From: Heterobilharzia americana
Lineage: Eukaryota; Platyhelminthes; Trematoda; Strigeidida; Schistosomatidae
Reading direction: 5' to 3'
Length of the DNA: 64,000 nucleotides
Assembly (NCBI GenBank): GCA_944470555.2
Contig: OX104127.1
Location: 53,124,934-53,188,933 of the forward strand
Shown here: piece after piece, positions 21,960 through 33,999 of the stretch
How the letters are laid out: each line of letters begins with the position of its first letter
Position numbering within the stretch: the stretch's first letter is position 1
Position numbers and translations under genes: made by a program
The notes under the pieces: model-generated
What the model saw: only the letters and a program-made list of their open reading frames with translations
Told to the model about the DNA's origin: nothing
Database searches by the model: none

Positions 21960-24900
21960 ATACTCTAACACTTAGTCAAGGTCACCTAATGACTTCATGA
22001 CAGCTCAAACCTTTTGTTTCTGGTTACTGAAGTGGGTGTATGTTGTGAACCCTGTTTGTTGTGCGGTTTAAAAGGCTAACCACTAAAAGCTTTAAGATTT
22101 TTTTAACGATCTTGGATGCTAAGGATAGTTTGTCGAGCTCCGAAATCTGACTCCAAATTTTATATACGTGTCCAGATACACTATCGCCTATTTATAATTC
22201 CCAACACTGCTGATCCACCTGCGTCAGACAGCGTAAATATCAGGAGTTAACGCGAAGTATATATCAGAATGTTGTATTAGTCAACGGGCGAGCAAAAAGT
22301 CTTTTTCAGTACAACTAAATAAAAAATGTTCAATGAGTTGTTACATACACCAACACAATACAGTGAAATAAAATGCTACAAATTTATTTTCGCGCCCGTA
22401 GTGTCTTGTCAGTGACCAGTTTTGTGGTTTAAGTATGTGCAACGGTATTAGTTTTAGACGTGTTCCAACGTTAATCGGATAACACGAGTAGATATCAACT
22501 GTGTTTCACCAGAATGTTACAGACCTTATCCTAAACGAAACGCGCCGATCGAACACACGTCGACGACAGGTAAATCAAAAGACAAACACCACAGGATTCT
22601 ATAATATACAGTTAATTAAGTTGTTCACTTTGTAATGTATATAAACAAACTTAGTTTCAATATTGACGTGACATTGGTACAGACAGCATTTTCAAGAAAT
22701 TCTGAATAAATTTACATGGGGTATGCAACAAGTGTTCATAGGTTTAATGTACTTTTAGCAAGATGCTTCCCGATGCAACTTCCCAAAATCACTTTATCCG
22801 ACTACTAGAAGGCACTAAGATAAGAGTAGGTTCATGGATTTACAATTCCATACTTTCTTGAGGGAATATTAGTGGAGTGATTAAGAAGTTTGTGCAACTG
22901 CTAGACCACAGGTGAGGTGACGCACTAATCCTAAAAGTCCAGAACAAAGTCACTGAGATTCACTATTAAAGAGGCGCTGTAAAGGAGGAATGTAAACAAG
23001 ATGATACTATTTATTACTTTCAACTGTTGCACTTTGCTGGGAAAACTCAAAAAATTAATTAAGAGGAAAACCAACGATTATTGTCTAAATAACCTACCAA
23101 AAGTAGAAAGAAGCTCAATTTAAAGTTGGGTTATCGGCAGATACCTGTTAATGCTTCACTCTCACTTGTTTATTAGGCTTACCAATCAGTTGCGAATGAA
23201 TTCGTTAAACCGGAGAGAATATTTATTGTAGAATTATCTCTTTGTAGAATCAGTAACCTATGCAGTAAGTCCGTTCAAAGAAACAAGCTCCTGAAGTTAT
23301 AGGTTATTTAAGAGATTTGCAATGGTGTTAGCTGAAGTAATTCCTACGCCAAATATAAACATTTACAGTGTTTGGTGTAGAATCATTGTAATGGATGATA
23401 GGATATTCCAACACTTATGATTGAAAGTGTGAGTCTTACTGAATAGATTAGAGATAACAAAACATTTCGGTGATTAAAAAACTCACTTCTTTTAAACAAT
23501 TAGCTATTTGTGCCAGATTTAGAAAAGTTACAGTAATATACATAGTTAATGAATAGGGGAACTATTCAGAGGTTGGATCGGATTGTGCTCATCATTTTCT
23601 AAGGTTCATGTCTGACTCAAATCTTTAAATTAAGCATTTCGATATATTGTCGCCTTTCTTAATATCCCAGATATCACTGATTCACCTTCATGAGACAGTG
23701 AAGCTAGAAATAATTTTTGAAAAGATTGTAATCATTTTACTCCAACCAGTTTTTGGATACAATTTGGAATTCCCACTAAGCAGTACTGCAACAAAATAAA
23801 CCCCTTTACAACATTTCGAACAGTAAACAATATTACAAACGAAAAAAATTATACACTAATAGTTAAAATCTTAAAAGGACCGGTTATTCATTTTTACAAA
23901 GTTGATAAGCAAGTCTTGTTCTAACACTTTTTTCCTCATAAAAGATGTATGCTAGATAGGACTCAGTCAAATTTTTATATTTAGCCATAAAACTGTACAG
24001 TCTTACATGATTTCTTCTTGATCTCCCTAAGGAGTGACAAGGAGAGAAATCTGAATAAAGTGGGTAATCAACATCAGATAAAATGACTGTAGCTAGTTGC
24101 CTGTTTGAATTTACTTGTCTGTCAACTACAGTTTTACAATCAGTCGGGTTGGAAGAACAGCCCTTACCCTACTGACAGCTTTCAAAGCCCTACGCCCTAT
24201 AACACAGTCCTTTTTTAGTAGGTAAAGAAAGGTTAACCGGGAACGATGTAGATGAATAAGTAAAATACAGGAATTCATAAATTTTAATTGTAGAGGCTAA
24301 GTTATACCAAAGGGTTTCAACTTCTTTATGTAATACAAGATTTGAGATGACCAACAAAGAAGGTCATGCTAAGTTTAAATGATAAGGTGAATTGACAGTA
24401 AAACAGTAAGTTCAAAACAACCGCGAAAAGAAACTTATTTTCAATATTTGGAAAGTTCAGTATGTTTGATTATAAGATTAGTGCTAAATATATCAAAAAA
24501 TACAATATGAAATGCTTTCTAAAATATAAACAACAATAGCACCAGAAGACCAAACTGACCATACAAAGGTTTATTTACACTATATATGTAAAGTTTCAGT
24601 ATACTGTTCACATATCAGCAGCTTCTAATAGACTTGCATTATCTGCAAAACGATTTTATTCACGGAGAGTGAAACTGAATCTAAATTGTTGCCACAGATT
24701 AGCAAAGGTAACCATTGCGTTCTTACAATAAGTGAATGTAAGTAAACTGCGAATCGATAGGCAGTGAACTCAACATTAATACATTTTGTTCTCATTCGCT
24801 GATACTCTCACTGGACTGCCTGACCTTTTCCATGTATTCTTCGTAAAATGCATTGTTATTAATTATGGGTTAGTAGACTATGCTTCTTTTCCTTCCAAAT

Positions 24901-26430
24901 AATCAGCTGATGTGAAGTTAATGGTTGCAGATTCATATCCATTTATGGTAATCTAGGAGAATAATAGTCGAGGGAATCAGTTGAAGCTAAGATCAATAAA
25001 ATTGAAAACTTTATCAAGTTAGGAACATACTATTCACACCACAACTGACAATTAATGCAATGAGAATAGAGAGAACTATGCGTGCAGATGAATATAGATG
25101 TAACTATTTATCATTAAATGTCTTGATGTAAGGATTTCTCTAATCTTTGCAGTTTGAACCGAATTTTTGTAAGTTCTGCTATTACCGATAAACGTTTTAC
25201 AGTCACTCGAGAATTAAAATATAATCATGCTGCTTTTTAATGGTAACTCATGAGAGATAATGTTTAAGATTTTATTCAACGAAATTCAATCAAATCATAT
25301 TGTGTGAAATTATTGTTATTAATTATATCAAACTGTAGACTACTACCATCTTCTGCTTTCGATGTCTCAGGAAAAAGTCCTATTTCAATGTTATGCAAAT
25401 ATGAGTTAAAGTATTACTAATGAAATAGTTGCAATGCTACAGTATTCTCAAACAATAAACTCAAGTCGAATACCCTTAAATTGACCTTGAAAGTAAGTAT
25501 TCACCACTAGAATGAAACTTAAAGGTTAGATGCATCGCAATATATCAAGTGGTCATCTGTAACAACAATGTCTATAGATGGAAGAAAAATAATTAGATAT
25601 CATAGTAGAAGCAAATGAACAACATGAGGTTGATGATTACATTCACTAGCAGTGTCAAAGTTATCCTCATTTATTTGGAAATATGTTAAATATACCAGTA
25701 TTTCTGTGGAGGATAGTGAATATTTCAAAAACCATACCTACTTATAAAGTTTCATGTTTTCTTATCCTTTCTATAGGCTTTGGCCGTCATTAATTACAAC
25801 GTTTTGCCTGCCAGAAAATCCTTCACTGCATATTAAAAGAAAATAGTGATACTGTTGCTGTAGTTGACGGTTTCGATGGAACTTGTAGTTGGCTTGGGTA
25901 ACCAAGTCTAAAGTTATCTACATTTTCAGCATTTCATATTTGCCACAAGAATTTCCTTATTCAAGAATACAGTATAATCTCAGTCTCATATACACTGCCA
26001 TTGAAAAAGCAACAAACCATGTTCACGTTCTTCTCGAAGAACAACTTCTTGGATTTTTAAATATTCATACATCTTTAAATATTTTTTGAAATAGTAACCA
26101 ATATAAACTGATTTCTTATGTAGTCCTGAGGGCTTAAAGTAGTAATCTAACTAAGACATATATTCACTTCGATCACCTGTGATTTAACTTGTAAATAGAA
26201 CTTTCATCATTTTAAGTTGAAGTGAAAATATTTATTCATTTACACTGTCTTCGATCAAGCAGTAACTTAAACTTGATCAAATATAGTAAATATCAAGATG
26301 AAAAACCATGTTTCCTACCTATAGTTTCTCTATTCATCAAATCGCTAATACATTCTAGTAAACTACTCGGAAAAATTCGAAATGAGTAATCACATTTATC
26401 AAATTCAGGTTTTGGACAAATGAGCGTAAT
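21960..26430. other. AT-rich sequence, nothing recognised
   Basis: About 4.5 kb with no long open frame, no SINE with A/B boxes and no retroelement protein motif that I can see. Frames are short and closed on both strands. It could be intron or intergenic DNA. Confidence 0.5.
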
Positions 26431-26435
26431 ACGAG

Positions 26436-26800
26436 AGTTATTATTATTATTATTAGTCCCTCGGGTTCCTAGTGGAACGTAGGGCTTCAGTAGCACGTCT
26501 CCAGTGACCTCTGTTCTCTGAGATCTTTTGAACCTGGTCCCACGACAGCCTACAACCTCTCATTTCCTCCTCGCACGACCTCCTCCATGTCACCCTCGGA
26601 CGTCCAACTCGTCGCTTCCCATGGCGATTCCACTCGAGCAACTGGCCTGACGCGTGATGTCCCCAGTCGGCCTTCTCAGTGCATGCTCAATCCATCTCCA
26701 CTTCTTCCTGCATATTTGTTGGGTGGTAGGTTCTTGGTTGGTTCGTTCCCAGAGCTCCTTGTTGCTTATTCTTTCTGGCCATCTGATCTTCAACTAGAGT
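26436..26800 (-). pseudogene. 5'-truncated RTE-like LINE, ORF2 C-terminus with trinucleotide tail
   Basis: Minus strand. IRWPERISNKELWERTNQEP (near 26780) followed by KKWRWIEHALRRPTGDITRQ, then after a one-base frame change near 26645, WNRHGKRRVGRPRVTWRRS and WDQVQKISENRGHWRRA (near 26540-26490). This is the C-terminus typical of an RTE-type ORF2. The frame ends about 10 bases before a run of ATT triplets at 26436-26456 (AAT on the element strand), the kind of simple 3' tail RTE elements leave. Only about 110 codons are left, so it is 5'-truncated. It differs from the RTE-like family at 1-3 kb and 43 kb. Confidence 0.8.
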
Positions 26801-26865
26801 TATTTCCCACTGATAATCACACTAGACCATATTGATCAACTTCTCCTTGAACAGATTGTCCCAAG

Positions 26866-27060
26866 CTTAATGCTGGTTTTATTTGCTTAATGATAGCTTG
26901 CAATGGAATGCGGAATACATGTTTTGCCATTTGTGACTCATCAGCTGAACGTCACTGCATCCTCATGAAACTCGAACTTGACATCCCTCACTTCGAACGC
27001 CAGAACATTATCCACTGGGCTATCGAGTCACGATGGCGATCTCTTGTGTGACAGGTATCA
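26866..27060 (-). repeat. Sm-alpha-like tRNA-derived SINE with decayed hammerhead motif
   Basis: Minus strand. A-box-like AGCCCAGTGGATAA (near 27020), B-box-like AAGTTCGAGTTTC (near 26975), then the hammerhead-like block CAGCTGATGAGTC (near 26945-26930) and AAAAC where GAAAC is needed (near 26920). It ends with CATTCCATTGC, matching the downstream part of the known schistosome repeat. The CTGATGA box is intact but G12 is lost and stem II is mispaired, so self-cleavage is not expected. Confidence 0.7.
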
Positions 27061-27494
27061 TTTTTTATTCATAGGTGCTTGTGATTTACCGTTTATTATC
27101 AAATCGGACAGAACTAACTGGTCTCTTGTGGCATACGTCCATATTTGCTTGAGTTTTATATCTATATTATACCCCTCTCACAAAAGGTACATTTCGCGAC
27201 TCAGTACCCTAGTAAATGACCACTTTGCACTTGAAAAGAAGAATGTTGGATTCCAGTCTTTGTGAGAACACTATCATTCAGTGGGTTGCAGGTTATTACG
27301 GCTGATAAGTCCCAAGAAGAACGGTAAGTGTGTTTTGGATTCCACTGATATCCAACACAAAGCAATTCATACGAAAGAGTTAAGCAAACTTAGCGAAACC
27401 TAGCACTCATTACAGTTTAAACGGTTTCATCAAATAATTTGTCGATCACAAATATTTTCCAATTTTTATTTGATATTCGTCTAACTCCAGATTA

Positions 27495-27725
27495 ATTTGG
27501 AGTTATATGGGGATTCATTTACTAATTTGAGGTTGGTATTCATCATGAACTGATATCACATGGAGAAACATTGGCGGCATTTTGGGTGCACATTGCTGAA
27601 GAGTCCAGTACTCGGACGAAACAGCTGTTCAGTGATTCGAGGTCTTCAATATTTGCGGAATTGATGTGAGTTGATGGTGAATACCAACCGAAACTCCAAA
27701 TTAATCCATGCATATACATACATAG
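27495..27725. repeat. Inverted SINE pair (tail-out arms) with central hammerhead
   Basis: Left arm 27510-27578 is the reverse complement of a SINE tail ('ggttggtattcatcatg', 'aactgatatcac', 'ggagaaacattgg'). Right arm 27580-27725 is a forward copy holding the hammerhead and its tail ('gatggtgaataccaacc', 'ccaaattaatcc'). Reverse-complementing the right tail reproduces the left arm with mismatches. The tRNA-like heads present in the paired copies at 41.8, 50.8 and 52.8 kb are missing here, consistent with a central deletion in the same type of dyad. Confidence 0.6.
27591..27634 (+). ncRNA. Hammerhead ribozyme motif, best preserved in the window
   Basis: Type I arrangement. Stem I CATTG (27591-27595) pairs with CAGTG (27630-27634) with one G-T wobble. 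CTGAAGA (27596-27602) is the first core box. Stem II is GTCC/GGAC around a 7-nt loop (27603-27617). GAAA (27618-27621) is the second core box. Stem III is the self-complementary ACAGCTGT (27621-27628), and the cleavage nucleotide would be T27629. All core positions are standard. Stem III has no room for a loop, as in SINE-encoded hammerheads that are thought to work as dimers. U at the cleavage site is allowed but usually slow. Activity is inference. Confidence 0.65.
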
Positions 27726-27729
27726 TAGG

Positions 27730-28640
27730 GTAGAGAAATATTTCAAAAATAAAGCATATATTTTGTCTGTGAATCATGACGCAAATAGCTTTAACGTAGA
27801 TAATGGATGTGATTTCATATTTAATTCGTGCTTTCAAACCGAAATGTATGTCATAACAAGACTTAGGGGAATCACATGTCAATATAACAGGGTTATATAT
27901 TAGGGAAATTCAGTAAAATATAGTGGTCGTGATGAAATCAGTTAGCAAATCTCAAGAATAGCAACTCAAGTATCACTGGCTGGTCAAAAGTTTTCCCTAA
28001 TAAACTCAAAACACAAATTTCATGCAACTGTTTTAGATGGCGGTTATCATACCATGCACATAAGCATGTAGATCCAGTAAAAATTCACTATGGGAATGCA
28101 AAATAAAATTGTGCAAACTATAGATGTTGAAGTGCAAATTTCAAAGAACGATATATATCAGTCTGAAGATTACAACTTATAGAAAAACCACTAACTCAGT
28201 AAGTTTGTAACGCATTCGAAATCTTACTTATTCACCTTCCAGTTTCGATTTCTAGGCTGCCCCACTTCTTCCTTGTCAAGTTCTATCATTTGTCAGTTAT
28301 TGATTATTTTTAAATTTAAGTGCACCCTATGTAATTGATGAGTCGTCGATTAATGTTCTTCGCTTCCGATTTTCCTTCCTCAATTCTCGTAGTCACAAAG
28401 AAATTCATACTGCTCTACGTGCCTCCCTGCAACAACGTACATACGTACCTACAGGCTAGACGAAAAAGTATCAATATCTGGTTGTTACACATCAGCTCAA
28501 TTTAAAAGGCGGTTAGTGGAGAGTTTGACAAATAGAATACGTAGGTAGACATCATGTCCTAGTCACCGGCGAAAAGAAATGAACATTTTATTCAAAATGT
28601 TGTCAGGTAATCATTGTCCTGAAAAATACATATAGCCATA
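27730..28640. other. AT-rich sequence, nothing recognised
   Basis: Short frames only; no SINE boxes and no retroelement motif seen. Confidence 0.45.
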
Positions 28641-28646
28641 AGAAAG

Positions 28647-28870
28647 ATGAGTATAAAATTGACTGTAGTACTTCTGTATAACAGAAATATATCCAAGTCA
28701 ATGCAAAGAAACTTCAGAAGTGCAGACATTCAAACCATATTCACACCAATGAACTTCATCAAAAATAAACTAGACAAAGGAAAAGATCTAGTAAAAATGT
28801 TGAACAAAAACAATTTCATATACAAATATCTGTTCCGACTGACTAGGCAACTATGGAGGTCATGCGTTGA
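28647..28870 (+). pseudogene. Penelope-like element fragment: RT-endonuclease linker and start of GIY-YIG
   Basis: Plus-strand 82-codon frame. NISKSMQRNFRSADIQTIF, FTPMNFIKNKLDKGKDLVK and NKNNFIYKYL align in order with the linker of the PLE copies at 55.6 and 61.6 kb (SEALRRILSKAEIKVAF, KPTNSLRNNLRRLKDP, NQNNLVYQIPC). The cysteine of the IPC motif and everything after it is lost. The equivalent sequence in F1 (59165-59306, minus) stops where F2 begins, whereas here it continues, so R preserves the older junction. Confidence 0.65.
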
Positions 28871-29132
28871 GGTCAATCAACATCGGACAGAATGAACATT
28901 GACGATTGAGTAAACATCAGTCAACGTAGAGGAAAGTTCGTCGAAAGTAGCTGATGGATTGGATGAAAAACAGAATGTTGATTCAAACAGTTCTGGCATA
29001 TTAACGTCTAACAATATAACGAGTCACACCGAATAAATGCCACAAAAGTGACTCAGCTCAACTGTCAACAACATAGTACTGGATAAAAAATGACAAACTG
29101 ACAGAGTGAAAACACTTTATATATAAGTTTTA

Positions 29133-29420
29133 TTAGTTAATCTGTGAACAAATAATTCCAAGAAATAGCAACCTCCGGGTTACCAACTGAACTTTGAAAC
29201 ACAGGTACTGATCAGAACTTAGTTTCACTTCAGTCACCGAGGATTTTCTGCCGGAATCCCATGTGAATTCGTCGTGTGATACTAGCACATAATACTGGTT
29301 GCCCAAACACAACTTCTCATCCCAATAACAACGACTTGAATTAAACACGGCAACATCATACTGGTTATCACTCTGACTATCTGAGATAGGTGTGGCTTGG
29401 TGGGATCATGCGCAGTTATT
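29133..29420 (-). pseudogene. Unrecognised ORF remnant within unit R
   Basis: Minus-strand open frame. The stretch upstream of and including the ATG at 29348 reads SDSQSDNQYDVAVFNSSRCY, then WDEKLCLGNQYYVLVSHDEF and TWDSGRKSSVTEVKLSSDQY. It has paired cysteines and a protein-like composition, so it could be a captured exon. I recognise no family. The last 20 codons run into a tRNA-like sequence that differs in F1, where the frame instead closes right after the conserved part (58795). No evidence of expression. Confidence 0.35.
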
Positions 29421-29900
29421 TTGATAGAAGCATTACCAAAATTACACATCACTGTATGTGAATAGTTGTTACAAATATGTGTAAAGGAAATGGTTAGGCA
29501 GATCCTTCAAGAACTACTTACAATCTTCTGTGTTCACTCAACACGACAATATATCAGGTAGAGTATGTCACAGTTATTCATTTGGTCATTTGCGAAAGCT
29601 GATAGAAATCACTCAATAAAGCTACAGCTGGCTTGATAGATCTAGCATAATGCCTTCGACACTGTCTCACCGTTTTGACAGACTTCAATCAGACTTCCAG
29701 TGAAATATATGAGATCACTGAAAATACCCCGAAACTGTATGCGAACAGCATCATACAGCATAGATCATTCAGGTAAATCTTGGAAGGAAGTTATTTGTCG
29801 ATGTACCACCTAGCGCATTGAGCATTAATCCACAGCTGTCTTCCAAACAGCTTTTCAAGTGGGACGACATTGTTATGACGAATATTCACGGAGTAGTAAT

Positions 29901-30254
29901 TTAATTACACCGCATCATATTCCTTAGAAGTAACGAACTGTTAGCATACTCACAGATGATAATGTTACTACTAATATATTGGGACCTTACTCGAAATGTC
30001 TTTGACAAAACAATGTACATTCTCCTAATCAGGACGAGTTTCCATGTATGATCGCTGTCATGTTTATCAAATTTGAACATATTACAGAAAATGTCCCAGT
30101 CAGATGGACATAAACATAGTACTCGTGCCTTATTTCGCCATCGATTTTGTACTCGGATGTAGCAACATATTTGTGTCAGCAGTTCTCCTGTAAGTCTTCT
30201 TATACAAGAGCAAAGACCATCATAAGACAGTGGTATGACAAATAGCTGCTGCAT
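29901..30254 (-). pseudogene. Unrecognised 117-codon ORF within unit R
   Basis: Minus-strand ATG-initiated frame containing GELLTQICCYIRVQNRWRNK, LCLCPSDWDIFCNMFKFDKH and VLIRRMYIVLSKTFRVRSQY. It is rich in Cys, Arg and Ile, with no signal peptide, no transmembrane segment and no motif I know. F1 (57741) has a one-base deletion after SDW that closes the frame; F2 (63694) has a stop as second codon and another stop at the Trp of SDW. Most differences between copies change the amino acid, which argues against selection for protein. Confidence 0.35.
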
Positions 30255-30395
30255 AATTTCTCCATCAACTTCTGCTTCTCCAGTCGATCATCTCATCCTC
30301 AACTGTTACTTCAATCTTCTTTAAAACCTGTCACCAGAAACATATCTTAATCAACAAGATGATGTCCAAATTTACTGCGTTTCATTCTTATTCCT

Positions 30396-30420
30396 TACAC
30401 ACACACACATACACACACTT
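30396..30420. repeat. CA/TG dinucleotide repeat
   Basis: Interrupted (CA)n in unit R. The same locus is (TG)n at 57573-57600 in F1 and 63523-63552 in F2, so it is a shared microsatellite of the unit. Confidence 0.85.
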
Positions 30421-31682
30421 GGTCTCACAACCACTTCAATTTAAATAATATTCTGATTTATTCAGTGACTTTTGTCAAGTATTCTAGATTTTAATTTGAA
30501 GGGTTAAAATCATTTTATTTATGTCATTTTGATAATCGTGATCAATTGATATGTGTTGGAGATTTATTAAGATCTTGGGAGTAGTGGACAGTTAGATATC
30601 TTTTATAACTGACTCATCAGCATTCCACACCCATAAAATCTGCCAGAAATGAGACATAGAAGGAACGTTCAAGTATGATGGTGAGCATTTTACCACTGAG
30701 TGTGTCTACCTACTGTTTATATGAACAATTTTCATTCCAGTGAAAGAAAATTGAAATGTTGGTCATTTTTTTCTAGTATATGTACATTTCCTGTTTGATT
30801 AGTTTTAGATACTCAGGTTACACGAGATATTTATTGGTGTTTTCTTAAGGCGGTACACGCTAGTTCTTTGAACACAACTACTCAATTACACAACACTTGA
30901 ATACAGATACTGAGATACGAATATACACGTCATGCAATGGAAAGCTGAAAATTTGATGTAAGTAGTGGTGTAAGTGATCATATTCAGACACTGTTCTCTG
31001 AGAAATATTTTTTGCGGTAGACAGAATTGTCCCTAAATTAGTTTGTGCACATCGAAATTATTTTTCCAGGTTATAATATCCGGATAAATACATCTTGTCT
31101 TCTTCGACTCAATAAAAATCTCAAGATAAGTGTCTACTGTCAGTTTGTATCTTTCAGACATTCCTTTGTGTAGTGTATATTCTAGTTCGTAATAAATTTG
31201 TTTCTCATAGATTACAAACGAGAATGTTTTAACACTGAAATAATTGATTCTAGAGTACCGCCACTTTCGGAGTTTTAGTCAGAGGAGGATATCATTATAG
31301 GTCAACTCTCGATAATTCACTTGATTTGTCAGTCATGGTCAACACTTCAGCATAACTTATTAGAATTAGAAAAAGAGTACCACTACTTCATTGATAACCA
31401 ATAATTCACTGTAGGAACTCAGTACACCAAGTGTTAACAGATTTTCTACTCCCGAACATAACGAAATATTGAAGAACCTCAGTACAACACTGATGACCAT
31501 CCTCCTTACTATTTGTTTAAACAAATCTCACTCCTCACAATAAAATATCACGGCATGAAACATTCGATAGCTAGCTGATAAATAGAAAACATTATTGTTG
31601 TATACAGACAACTGGATGAAGATTAGCATGAATGATTTATGTAGTTTTCTTCAGAGAGGGTGTGGGTGGATTAGACAACAGG

Positions 31683-31722
31683 ATTTCCGTCTCATTCGGG
31701 ACTCGTCAGGTGTATACACCTC
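31683..31722 (-). ncRNA. Decayed hammerhead-like motif at the PLE tail, copy R
   Basis: Minus strand. CTGACGA (31709-31703) followed by GTCCCGAATGAGAC, which can pair as GTC-C/GAC with one mismatch around GAAT, then GGAAAT where GAAAC is required. The extra G and lost C predict an inactive ribozyme. Its position at the terminus of a PLE copy matches published reports of hammerheads in PLE terminal repeats. Confidence 0.5.
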
Positions 31723-33300
31723 ATCCCAGTGACTGATAGTGTTCCCCCTGACACCAAAGAGAAATACTTTGGCACTGAGGTCGACTGTAATTCCATTTTA
31801 ATCTGTTTATCAGAGATATCACACAGTGAAACAGTAGTATTTATTGGATAACGTTTCAGACACAATTTATTGTTCATATTCACATTAGGTAACTCCACAA
31901 CTTCGAGACAGACTTTATGTATTCCTAATTGCCTCTCCTTCTCTGTGATGATAAGGGTAGTAGAATTTTCCACATAACTGGGACAGGTGCAGCATCATTT
32001 CGACTGCATGTATTTGGTGTTGATTCGATAAACAAAGATTCAGTTATCAATCTCTTCCTCTCTCCATCCAACTAAGTTAGTTTGCAATAATGTCATCCTA
32101 TCCTACCCTAATGTGTGATTGTATGTTAGAGCATACAGAGCTATAGCCGAGCATCTCTCTAGATCTCTTTTCTTATTACGATCTACTAATCTTGATTTAG
32201 CTAAGATTTTGTGCTTGGTTTTCTAATCGACCCTGCCTGGTCGACTTCTTTGACCTATGTACTTGACTCGCAGTCATTGCAAGGGATCTGGTAAACCAGT
32301 TATTTTGATTAAATGCATCGATAGGATCTTTTAACTACGAAGGTTGTTTCTGAGCGAGTTTGTTGGTTTGAATGCCACTTTAATCTCAGCCTTACTGAGA
32401 ATTCTTCGTAATGCTTCTGAGGTGCCTTCCTTGTATGATAACACAGTAGAGGCTTTGATTTCTTTCTTAACCCTGTCAACATTATTACCATTAGTAGTAG
32501 GAATATTATTAATAACATCCGTATTACTACTACTGCTACTACCACTGCTAATATTTTTCTCTCGATTTCTTATGAATTTATTGATAAATTTTGGTGGGTA
32601 ATTATGGAGACGTAGGGTATTCTTGATGTGTCTACTTTCTTGTCGCAGATTTCCCGATCTACTAGTAAGCTTTTCACTCTATCACTTAAGCATTTGACTA
32701 GGCCTACTTTGACTGAAATGAGATGGCAGGATTCGAAGTCTAAGTAGCGATTCCAATGGGTAGGTTTGCTATAGACACTAGTCCCTAGATTTCCTTCTCG
32801 TGTTCGTTAAATCTTGCAATCCAACATTGCTAGCTCATCTTCCTAACTTTCTAAGTCACAGGTAAATTAGATTGCATTCATTACTGAATTTATTTGTGCC
32901 AAGAACCTATAGTTCTGTTAAGATTTCAGTACTGTAAACGTATCATCTACATATCGGAACCACATCTATTCCCAACTGTCGATACATATGTCTGTGATGA
33001 TAGGGGATATTGCTGATCCTATGAGAACACCTTCAGTTTGTTTACATATTTTATTTTGAAACTTAAAATCTGTAGATGTTAGGCAAAATGATACTCCTTG
33101 AATGATTTCGTCGATCTACACCTTAGTTCGATGCGTATGTTCTTTGTCATCTTTAAGCCCATTTCAAACTACCTCTGGAGCCTGTCGATCCGTATATTGT
33201 GTTAAGGCTAATTATGTCAAAACTAACCATTTTTTCACCGTCGTCTAACTGTATAGCGTCCAATCCATGCTTTAATTCATAAGAGTTGGAAAGTCAAGAC
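31690..33300 (-). pseudogene. Penelope-like element in unit R: RT, GIY-YIG endonuclease and tail
   Basis: Minus strand; same content as the F1 and F2 copies. The RT catalytic box YVDD lies near 32955. The linker before the endonuclease is readable in the 32309-32545 frame. The YIG of GIY-YIG lies near 32260. The terminal 93-codon frame 31973-31692 is identical in protein to F1 56047-56328. Stops interrupt the RT. PLEs use an RT related to telomerase plus a GIY-YIG nuclease to nick target DNA; this copy is inactive. Confidence 0.8.
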
Positions 33301-33454
33301 TTTGAGTTATTCCATATTGCGCATCAAACAAAGGTTAATTTCCATAGGTCTAGTCTTATTCATTTGTCACCACTACACATTCACCAAACTGATATTAGAT
33401 CAGAGAAGTGACTTCACACTTCATTGAAGAAATATTATTTGAATCCCTTTATAA

Positions 33455-33536
33455 TCTGTTCATTTGTAGTATCATACAGTGAAACGTTATCCTGTACCCA
33501 ATAACGTCTCATTGTGTGACATTTCTAATAAACAGA
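33455..33536. repeat. 36-nt-armed hairpin of head-to-head PLE ends, copy R
   Basis: Arms 33455-33490 and 33501-33536 are inverted repeats with a 10-nt loop and a few mismatches. Each arm contains the PLE tail signature 'cactgt(g/a)tgat'. The same structure sits at 54481-54562 and 60439-60520. Confidence 0.8.
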
Positions 33537-33999
33537 CTGAAGTGGAATTACAATCTACCACACTGACCACGTTCACTCCTATATTAATGAAATAATACTT
33601 ACTTGCATGTACATATGATGAAGGCGATAAATGGAATAAGAGGTGGCAGTGAAACATGAATACACCTGTTAACTTGAGGATATGATGTGTGGGCAGAGGT
33701 CAACTGATACAATCTTATAGAGAGGAGAAACTACATGTGCAGTTAGTGGAGATGAAAATAATAAAAGACCAACAAGTCATAAATTACCAATTAACCACTT
33801 GGAGACAGATGCAACAAGTGCCGTTTAAAAACACATGAAACAATAACCCCAACGAATGACAGTTAATCAGGTAAACAGTCGGTTATTACTTGAATTCAGA
33901 AAGTAAACCAAATGGTTTCTAAAAATAAGTTTTTATTTCGATGAATCCTAGTCAATGTTTGACTGGATAGCTTCACAAATATTAGACTCCGATCCGAGT

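Noticed and set aside
25756..25910. Possible exon: pyrimidine-rich tract and AG at 25776 followed by short open frames
   Set aside because: Frames close within about 25 codons, no donor or partner exon, no recognised peptide.
30396..30420. CA repeat as a telomere-like or centromeric signal
   Set aside because: It is a short interrupted microsatellite shared by the three duplicated units.
32344..32601. 85-codon hydrophobic ORF (also at 55416 and 61375 on the other strand)
   Set aside because: It is the antisense of the PLE linker; apparent membrane segments come from the reverse of a GTA/AAT-rich stretch.
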